From: Desulfamplus magnetovallimortis
Lineage (GTDB): Bacteria > Desulfobacterota > Desulfobacteria > Desulfobacterales > Desulfobacteraceae
Length of the DNA stretch: 64,000 bases
Assembly (NCBI RefSeq): GCF_900170035.1
Contig: NZ_LT828555.1
Location: 18,110-82,109, forward strand
Reading direction: 5' to 3'
How positions within the stretch are numbered: position 1 is the stretch's first letter; each line of letters begins with the position of its first letter. Made by a program: the position numbers and the translations under genes. Below the pieces are notes generated by a model. It made no database searches, was not told the origin of the DNA, and worked only from the letters and a program-made list of their open reading frames with translations. Below, in pieces: positions 58,030 to 64,000 of the stretch.

Positions 58030-59925
58030 ATGGGCAAGATAATCGGAATTGATCTGGGAACTACCAACTCTTGTGTGGCTGTAATGGATGGAGGAGAACC
58101 AAAGGTAATCACAAACTCTGATGGCGGGCGTACCACCCCTTCTGTTGTGGCCATAACTGAAAGCGGAGACCGTCTTGTTGGGCAGACTGCAAAAAGGCAG
58201 GCAATAACCAACCCTGAAAATACAGTGTTTGGTGTAAAAAGGCTTGTTGGAAGAAAGTACAACTCCAAAGAGATTCAGGGAGATATAAGTGTGCTTCCCT
58301 ACAAGATTGAACCTGCTGCCAATGGAGATACCCGCATCAATCTTCGTGGAAAACAGCACAGTCCGGCAGAGGTTTCATCCTTTATTCTGGCCAATATAAA
58401 AAAGACTGCCGAGGATTATCTTGGAGAGCCTGTCACAGAAGCGGTTATAACTGTGCCTGCCTATTTTAATGACAGCCAGCGCCAGGCCACCAAGGATGCA
58501 GGTAAAATTGCAGGTCTTGATGTGAAGCGTATTATAAATGAGCCAACTGCTGCCTCCCTTGCCTATGGTCTGGATAAAAAAGGTGATGAAAAAATTGCTG
58601 TTTTTGACCTTGGCGGTGGAACCTTTGATGTATCCATACTTGAGATCGGTGATGGTGTTTTTGAGGTAAAATCCACAAATGGTGATACTCACCTTGGTGG
58701 TGAGGATTTTGACTTGAGAATCATTGATTATATTGCAGATGAGTTCAAGAAAGATCAGGGAATTGATATTCGTAAGGATAAAATGGCTCTTCAGCGTATG
58801 AAAGAGGCTGCTGAAAAGGCAAAGATGGAGCTTTCAACTGCTGTTGAAACAAGTGTCAATCTGCCCTTTATTACAGCAGATGCAAGTGGCCCAAAACATC
58901 TTGATGTTAAACTTACCCGTGCAAAACTTGAAGCCCTTGTTGCAGATCTCCTTGATAACCTTGCAAAGCCATGTCTCACAGCATTAAAGGATGCAGGATT
59001 AAGCCCCGGAGACGTTGATGAGGTTGTGCTGGTTGGTGGAATGACACGTATGCCGGCGGTTCAGCAGAGAGTTGAGAAAATCTTTGGCAAAAAACCCCAT
59101 AAAGGAGTTAACCCTGATGAAGTTGTTGCCATGGGTGCTGCAATCCAGGCAGGTGTTCTGCAGGGTGATGTTAATGATGTACTTCTTCTTGATGTTACAC
59201 CTCTGTCGCTTGGCATTGAGACCCTTGGTGGTGTTATGACAAAACTTATTGAGAAAAATACCACTATTCCAACCAAGAAGAGTCAGGTCTTCTCAACGGC
59301 TGCCGATAATCAACCGGCTGTTTCCATACATGTTCTCCAGGGGGAAAGGGAGATGGCAGCAGGTAACAAGACCCTTGGACAGTTTGAGCTGTCAGATATT
59401 CCGGCAGCTCCCCGTGGAGTTCCACAGATAGAGGTAACCTTTGATATTGATGCAAATGGTATTGTCTCTGTATCTGCAAAGGATAAGGCAACAGGCAAGG
59501 AGCAGTCCATAAGGATCACTGCTGCAAGCGGTCTGAGCAAGGATGAAATCGACAAAATGGTTAAAGATGCAGAGATGCATGCGGAGGAAGATCGTAAAAA
59601 ACGCGAGCTTGTGGATGCAAGGAATTCTGCTGAATCCATTATTGACCAGACAGAAAAGACTCTTAAGGAGCATGGCGACAAGGTTGATGATGCCACTAAA
59701 AACAGCATTCAGGATGCACTTGCAGAGTTGAAACGTGTCAAGGATGGAGACGATGGAGATGCAATAAAACAGAAGATTGAGGCATTGACCCAGGTTTCCC
59801 ATAAGCTTGCTGAGGCCATGTACCAGCAGGCAGCACAGGATGGATCTGATCAGGCAGGAGGTGCTTCCTCTGCCCCATCTGATGATGATGTTGTTGATGC
59901 TGATTTTGAAGAAGTGAAAAAATAA
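58030..59925 (+). CDS. dnaK: chaperone DnaK (Hsp70)
   Basis: 631 aa from the ATG at 58030 (GGAGG 8 nt upstream), the standard length. ATPase domain motifs: [50 protein letters not shown] and [14 protein letters not shown]. The substrate-binding domain contains [16 protein letters not shown] and the C-terminus ends in acidic [12 protein letters not shown]. It folds and refolds proteins with GrpE and DnaJ; dnaJ is not in this window. Terminated about 240 nt downstream by a strong hairpin. Confidence 0.98.
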   Translation: MGKIIGIDLGTTNSCVAVMDGGEPKVITNSDGGRTTPSVVAITESGDRLVGQTAKRQAITNPENTVFGVKRLVGRKYNSKEIQGDISVLPYKIEPAANGDTRINLRGKQHSPAEVSSFILANIKKTAEDYLGEPVTEAVITVPAYFNDSQRQATKDAGKIAGLDVKRIINEPTAASLAYGLDKKGDEKIAVFDLGGGTFDVSILEIGDGVFEVKSTNGDTHLGGEDFDLRIIDYIADEFKKDQGIDIRKDKMALQRMKEAAEKAKMELSTAVETSVNLPFITADASGPKHLDVKLTRAKLEALVADLLDNLAKPCLTALKDAGLSPGDVDEVVLVGGMTRMPAVQQRVEKIFGKKPHKGVNPDEVVAMGAAIQAGVLQGDVNDVLLLDVTPLSLGIETLGGVMTKLIEKNTTIPTKKSQVFSTAADNQPAVSIHVLQGEREMAAGNKTLGQFELSDIPAAPRGVPQIEVTFDIDANGIVSVSAKDKATGKEQSIRITAASGLSKDEIDKMVKDAEMHAEEDRKKRELVDARNSAESIIDQTEKTLKEHGDKVDDATKNSIQDALAELKRVKDGDDGDAIKQKIEALTQVSHKLAEAMYQQAAQDGSDQAGGASSAPSDDDVVDADFEEVKK

Positions 59926-59954
59926 TGATCTTCTGAAAATAGCTGTCAAATTTT

Positions 59955-60060
59955 GGCATGTTTCATTTGCTGCTTTACATTTTCTGAAGCGAATCTCCGG
60001 TTTTCGGGGGCTTTCCTCAAAAAAAGTGTAAACTACTTTTGGGATGATATGAAGGATGCC
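59955..60060. repeat. R3 element, copy i (106 bp)
   Basis: GGCATGTTTCATTTGC and GATGATATGAAGGATGCC ends with CTTTACATTTTC and AAAGTGTAAACTAC stems. A partial second end (GCGATATGAAGGGTGCC) follows. Confidence 0.85.
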
Positions 60061-60160
60061 ATAATTTTGATGCGATATGAAGGGTGCCAATATCTTTAAA
60101 TACTTTTTTCAAAAGTGGTTTTAATTATTGATGGTTCTTTTAAAACTGTCTTGAAAAGTT

Positions 60161-60200
60161 ATCCCGCTGTGTTCTATACTGCACAGCGGGATTTTTTTTT
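60161..60200 (+). terminator. strong rho-independent terminator after dnaK
   Basis: ATCCCGCTGTG, loop TTCTATACTG, CACAGCGGGAT and nine T. Confidence 0.9.
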
Positions 60201-60225
60201 GGAAAAAAAGCTATTTCCATTTTTT

Positions 60226-60331
60226 GGCATCTTTCATTTGCCAGGTTACACTTTCCTGAACACAATGCCAGTTTTTCTGGTAGTCTGTTCCGGAAAGTGT
60301 AAAGTACTTTCTGCATGATATGAAGGATGCC
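60226..60331. repeat. R3 element, copy j (106 bp)
   Basis: GGCATCTTTCATTTGCCAGG and GCATGATATGAAGGATGCC are the inverted ends; the inner pair is TTACACTTTCC with GGAAAGTGTAA. The best copy of the family. Confidence 0.9.
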
Positions 60332-60451
60332 CATTTTTTTATGGATGGGCTCTCCCTAATGCCCCTTATTTGGAACCTTCTCTCTAATTATCATCTCATT
60401 CAGGCAGAGATGCAGACAATTATCTTTTGTTAAGGTTAGGATATTCTCATT

Positions 60452-62041
60452 ATGATTATAACTGAAATATTGGCAAGAAACAGTCGTGTTTACCCACACG
60501 ACGTTGCCCTGGTTGAACGCTGCCCTGCTGAATCTCTCAGAAGGGAGATAACATGGGCACAATTTTACCGACAATCCAACAGTTTTGCAAACGCATTGGC
60601 TGCCATTGGTATTGGCAAACAATCCCGTGTTGTACAGCTTATGACAAACTCTCTTGAGTGGTTGCCCATATATTTTGGAATTCTTTCTACAGGTGCCTGG
60701 GCAGTTCCTTTGAATTTTCGTTTTGAGGCAGATAAGATAACTCTTTGTACAGAAGTTTCTGAAGCAGAAGTTTTTGTTTTTGGTGAAGAGTTTATTGAAA
60801 GACTTGAAGGGGTAAGATCAATTTTGGAAGCAACAGTACATACCTGGATTTTTACAGGCCCACGGGAGATGTGCCCTGACTATGCAATACCATATGAAAT
60901 ATTTATAAAAAACAGTTATGACGAATATCCTCCTGATATTGAGATTAATATTGAAGATGATGCAGCTCTTTACTTTACTTCCGGCACCACAGGAACACCT
61001 AAAGCTGTCCTTTTGACCCACAGAAATCTTGAGCATGCCTGTTATGTGGAAAACAGTCACCATTTCCAGAAGAGGGAGGATGTTTTCCTTTGCATTCCGC
61101 CACTTTACCATACTGGTGCAAAAATGCACTGGATGGGCAGTTTCATAGTTGGTGGAAAATGCGTTATTTTAAAGGGGGTTCAGCCTCAATGGATTTTTGA
61201 GGCAATTTCAGAGGAACAGGTAACTATTGTATGGCTTCTTGTGCCATGGGCACACGATATCCTGATAGCCATTGAGAGCAACAAGCTGGCTCTTGCAGAT
61301 TACAAGCTGGATCAGTGGCGCCTTTTGCACATTGGTGCCCAGCCGGTTCCGCCAAGTCTTATCCGTGAGTGGAAGGAGTATTTTCCTGAGCATCAGTATG
61401 ATACCAATTATGGACTTACAGAGTGTACAGGGCCTGGCTGTGTTCATCTTGGCATTGAAAACAGCCATAAGGTTGGTGCCATTGGTGTTCCAGGGTTTGA
61501 CTGGGAGTGCAGAATTGTGGATGGAGTTGGCAATATCCTTCCTCCAGGAGAGAGTGGTGAGTTGCTGGTACGTGGCCCTGGAGTTATGAAAGAGTACTAT
61601 AAAAATTGTGAGGCAACCCGTGAGACCATTGTCAATGGTTGGCTTCATACAGGTGATATTGCAAGGTATGATAAGGATGGTTTTATCTGGCTTGTTGACC
61701 GTAAAAAAGATGTGATCATATGTGGGGGGGAAAATATATTTCCCGTTGAGATTGAGCATTTTTTCATGCAACACGGCAAAATACTGGATATTGCAGTTAT
61801 AGGTATTCCTGATGAGCGCCTTGGTGAAATTCCGGCAGGGATCATAAGTGCAAAGCCAGGAGTTGAGCTGACCAAAAAGGATATAAAGGAGTTTGGTTAT
61901 GGGCTGCCTAGATATAAGCGTTTAAGAAAAATTATTTTTGCAGATGTTCCAAGAAATGCCACAGGCAAGATTGAGAAACCCAAGTTAAGACGTTTGTATG
62001 CAAAGGATACCCGAAAAGATATTGACAAGCTTTTGAGTTGA
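60452..62041 (+). CDS. acyl-CoA synthetase (AMP-forming), class I
   Basis: 529 aa. The AMP-binding P-loop motif is ALYFTSGTTGTPKAVLLTH near residue 172. YGLTECTGPG, GWLHTGDIARYDKDGFIWLV and the catalytic Lys region PRNATGKIEKPKLR follow in order, all as in the fatty-acyl/acyl-CoA ligase family. It activates a carboxylic acid with ATP and CoA; the chain length of the substrate is not predictable. The ATG has AGGAT about 11 nt upstream. It is separated from dnaK by a terminator and from uppP by 200 bp, so it is likely a single gene. Confidence 0.9.
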   Translation: MIITEILARNSRVYPHDVALVERCPAESLRREITWAQFYRQSNSFANALAAIGIGKQSRVVQLMTNSLEWLPIYFGILSTGAWAVPLNFRFEADKITLCTEVSEAEVFVFGEEFIERLEGVRSILEATVHTWIFTGPREMCPDYAIPYEIFIKNSYDEYPPDIEINIEDDAALYFTSGTTGTPKAVLLTHRNLEHACYVENSHHFQKREDVFLCIPPLYHTGAKMHWMGSFIVGGKCVILKGVQPQWIFEAISEEQVTIVWLLVPWAHDILIAIESNKLALADYKLDQWRLLHIGAQPVPPSLIREWKEYFPEHQYDTNYGLTECTGPGCVHLGIENSHKVGAIGVPGFDWECRIVDGVGNILPPGESGELLVRGPGVMKEYYKNCEATRETIVNGWLHTGDIARYDKDGFIWLVDRKKDVIICGGENIFPVEIEHFFMQHGKILDIAVIGIPDERLGEIPAGIISAKPGVELTKKDIKEFGYGLPRYKRLRKIIFADVPRNATGKIEKPKLRRLYAKDTRKDIDKLLS

Positions 62042-62247
62042 TATGAAAAATGCCAAAATATCCAATCAGTTTAAACTTGAAGAGGTAGTAGTTTTCTTTC
62101 AAGGTTTGATAGTCGGGTAGAAAATGCCTTGAACCTTTGAAAAGCCTTAAAAGTCACTCGACAATTTAAATTTGAAGAAGCAGTAGGATGAAGTTTCACC
62201 AGACCAAACTTTCAAGGAGCATTAGCTCATAAGGTAAAATATACGAA

Positions 62248-63129
62248 ATGGAAACATATCAGGCAATAATTCTTGGCATACTTCAGGGGTTGACGGAATT
62301 TCTTCCGGTTAGCAGCTCCGGCCATCTGGCATTGGGGCAGCAGACTTTCGGCATTACAGAGCCGACTCTTTTTTTTGATGTGAGTCTTCATATAGGGACA
62401 CTTATGGCAGTTGTGGTTGTTTTTTTTGATGAGATCCGATCAATGTTGCAATCTCTTTTTGCTCTTTTGGGAAAGATATTGAAATTCAACAAAGGTATTA
62501 TGGAAGATACAACCAAAAATACTAATAAGAGTATCAGAGAGGATATCATCAAACAGGATATCATCAAACAGGCTGATATAAAACTTGTTATGCTGATAAT
62601 CGTTGGGTCAATCCCGACAGCAATTTTGGGACTTTTTTTCAAGCAATATGTAGATATTCTTTTTACTTCAATCAATTTTGTGGGATGCATGCTTCTTGTA
62701 ACAGGGACATTTTTGTGGCTGACCCGAAATTTACAGCAATCAGAATCCGGTATTATGGAGATGACCTTCAAACAGGCCATCATAATTGGTATCTGCCAGG
62801 GAGTTGCAGTTTTGCCTGGTATTTCACGATCCGGCTCCACCATATCTGCCTCTCTTTTTATGGGAATTAACAGGGAAACAGCAGGCAGATTTTCCTTTAT
62901 TCTCTCTATTCCAGCCATTGTGGGAGCGGAGTTGTTAAGCCTTAAGGACTTTTTTGATAAGGGTATCTCTTTTGATATCTCAATTCTTTATGGCACTCTG
63001 ATATCCTTTGTTGTTGGATATCTGGCACTGATTGTTCTTTTAAGAATTGTCAGACAGGGTAAATTATATCTTTTTGCGCCATACTGTTGGATTTTGGGGG
63101 CGGTTGCGGTTGTTTGTGGTGTTATGTAG
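62248..63129 (+). CDS. uppP: undecaprenyl-diphosphate phosphatase UppP
   Basis: 293 aa, eight or so membrane helices. The active-site motifs are LQGLTEFLPVSSSGHL near the N-terminus and VLPGISRSGSTISASLFMGI in the second half, both conserved in UppP/BacA. A hydrophilic insertion of about 35 residues (MEDTTKNTNKSIREDIIK) with a short repeat lies between helices 2 and 3. It recycles the lipid carrier of peptidoglycan synthesis and may confer bacitracin resistance. A phosphomannomutase-type gene follows after an R1 element. Confidence 0.95.
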   Translation: METYQAIILGILQGLTEFLPVSSSGHLALGQQTFGITEPTLFFDVSLHIGTLMAVVVVFFDEIRSMLQSLFALLGKILKFNKGIMEDTTKNTNKSIREDIIKQDIIKQADIKLVMLIIVGSIPTAILGLFFKQYVDILFTSINFVGCMLLVTGTFLWLTRNLQQSESGIMEMTFKQAIIIGICQGVAVLPGISRSGSTISASLFMGINRETAGRFSFILSIPAIVGAELLSLKDFFDKGISFDISILYGTLISFVVGYLALIVLLRIVRQGKLYLFAPYCWILGAVAVVCGVM

Positions 63130-63130
63130 T

Positions 63131-63307
63131 TACTCAAAACCGACATCTTATTGCTTTTTTGCAGTTGTTGAATTTGTCTGAATCAGTATAACCAGGATAA
63201 AGAGGATGTTCAGGATAAATAATCCTGCCTTATCCTGTTAATCCTGGACATCCTGATTCAGACAATATTGACAAGGCTCAAGAGGTTATAGGTTGCGACT
63301 TTCAGTA
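63131..63307. repeat. R1 element, copy F (about 177 bp)
   Basis: TACTCAAAACCGACATCT left and TGCGACTTTCAGTA right; inner TTGTCTGAATCAGTAT and ATCCTGATTCAGACA. Same orientation as copies C and D. Confidence 0.85.
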
Positions 63308-63413
63308 GTTATGTTATTTTTCAGAACATTGATGGCTTAGATTCACAGTAGTAAAAGGTAAAAAAATGAATTGGAAGTATTGGAAATAAGAAACTGAAAA
63401 GGAGGAAATATCA

Positions 63414-64000
63414 ATGAATCCCGGAATATTCAGGGAGTATGACATAAGAGGCGTGGCAGGTAAGGATCTTGTACTTGATGATGTAGTTTCAATTGGCAAA
63501 TCCTATGGCACCATGCTTGCACAGCAGGGAAAAACAAAGGTTACAGTGGGAAGGGACTGCCGTGTCACTTCCGATGAGTATTCAAAAGCATTTATTGATG
63601 GCATTTTGTCAACAGGGTGTGATGTTATTGATATCGGGGTTTGCCCAACCCCTGTGCTATATTTTTCAATTCATCACTGCAAAAGCGATGGCGGTGCCAT
63701 GGTTACAGCAAGTCATAATCCGCCTGAATATAATGGTTTTAAACTTATGAGCGGGTATGACTCAATCCACAGCACAGGTTTGCAGGAGATTAGAAAAATA
63801 ATTGACAGGGGAGAATATGTATCAGGAGACGGGACTCTTTCCTCTGTTGATGTTCTGACACCATACAAGGCATATTTAGAGGAAAATATTAGTTTAACAA
63901 AACCTGTAAGAATCGGAATTGATGCCGGTAACGGCACCGGAGGAATAACAGCTCTGCCGCTTCTCAAAGCACTTGGATGTGAAGTTCATGATCTTTATTG
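63414..64000 (+). CDS. phosphomannomutase/phosphoglucomutase, N-terminal part (runs off the window)
   Basis: 195 codons from the ATG at 63414 (GGAGG 9 nt upstream) to the end. GIFREYDIRGVAGKDL opens domain 1; the catalytic phosphoserine loop is GGAMVTASHNPPEYNGFKLM, and the domain 2 start IGIDAGNGTGGITALPLL is visible. This is the alpha-D-phosphohexomutase family in its AlgC/ManB form. It interconverts hexose 1- and 6-phosphates for polysaccharide and cell-wall sugar synthesis. It follows uppP with only an R1 element in between. The remaining two-thirds lies outside. Confidence 0.95.
   Translation, partial: MNPGIFREYDIRGVAGKDLVLDDVVSIGKSYGTMLAQQGKTKVTVGRDCRVTSDEYSKAFIDGILSTGCDVIDIGVCPTPVLYFSIHHCKSDGGAMVTASHNPPEYNGFKLMSGYDSIHSTGLQEIRKIIDRGEYVSGDGTLSSVDVLTPYKAYLEENISLTKPVRIGIDAGNGTGGITALPLLKALGCEVHDLY

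Noticed and set aside
62042-62247. Possible small gene or RNA between the acyl-CoA synthetase and uppP
   Set aside because: Short imperfect repeats (AAAGTCACTCG, TTCAAGG words) but no stable hairpin, frame or known RNA motif.

Overview
This 64 kb window looks like a low-GC chromosome segment from an anaerobic Deltaproteobacterium (Desulfobacterota, probably related to Desulfobacteraceae). This is inferred from gene content only: a hydroxylamine reductase (hybrid-cluster protein) locus, an ORP-like cluster of two ferredoxin-containing MinD/Mrp ATPases with two NifX/NifB-type proteins, a CbiK cobaltochelatase, a fused TIGR03960-type radical SAM protein next to RNase G/E, a TRAP transporter locus and large PAS-rich sensor kinases. 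No rRNA or tRNA gene was seen. The one clear RNA gene is the SRP RNA.

Layout. 1-285: 5' part of an AraC-type regulator (minus). 676-6124: a four-gene signalling operon on the minus strand (SBP-PAS histidine kinase, MASE3 histidine kinase, Rcp1-type receiver, receiver with a CxxC tail). 6349-8076: a large protein of unknown function. 8250-13450: a repeat-rich region with a broken cobalamin/iron-type ABC remnant, cbiK, a truncated hicB and two secreted proteins (one DUF4198-like). 13458-21459: a TonB system consisting of receptor, DUF3450 protein, long ExbB, short ExbB, ExbD, a TonB with N-terminal octapeptide repeats, and a TPR protein. 22227-24227: a chemoreceptor. 24755-27513: a frameshifted PKD/Cna-type surface protein. 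27705-29504: an AAA-ATPase-like/PD-(D/E)XK protein, with a 250-bp fragment of the same gene at 24243. 30213-32432: a YkgJ-type cysteine protein and a secreted two-repeat protein. 32846-37257: radical SAM protein plus Rng. 37398-40120: the ORP-like cluster. 40402-42445: a coiled-coil membrane protein and a second YkgJ protein. 42533-46221: hcp with an HD-domain protein and a ferredoxin-type protein, led by an FNR/HcpR-like box. 46543-53166: GntR regulator, Asp/Glu racemase family protein, FAD amine oxidoreductase and TRAP transporter. 53611-56683: an MCE-domain lipoprotein and a hybrid sensor kinase. 56876-59925: SRP RNA, grpE, dnaK. 60452-64000: acyl-CoA synthetase, uppP and the start of a phosphomannomutase/phosphoglucomutase.

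Much of the intergenic DNA is occupied by at least six families of small palindromic or terminal-inverted-repeat elements, called R1 to R6 here. Two look like recently mobile MITEs: R5 (91 bp, two copies, each with a perfect 8-bp target duplication) and R6 (123 bp, 17-bp terminal inverted repeats, inserted in the middle of an R2 palindrome with a 12-bp duplication). R1 (about 178 bp, six copies plus a fragment) and R3 (about 106 bp, about ten whole or partial copies) are long hairpin elements. R2 is an 80-bp unit with two hairpins that forms a four-unit tandem array. No CRISPR array and no intact transposase gene were seen.

No single gene cluster stands out as a clearly new defence or metabolic system. 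The most unusual signals are the nested MITEs, the TonB octapeptide domain with a 21-bp repeat carrying its stop codon, the chimeric BtuF/BtuD-like remnant, the paired leader motifs at 15583 and 24640, and the class-II-spaced FNR-like site upstream of hcp.
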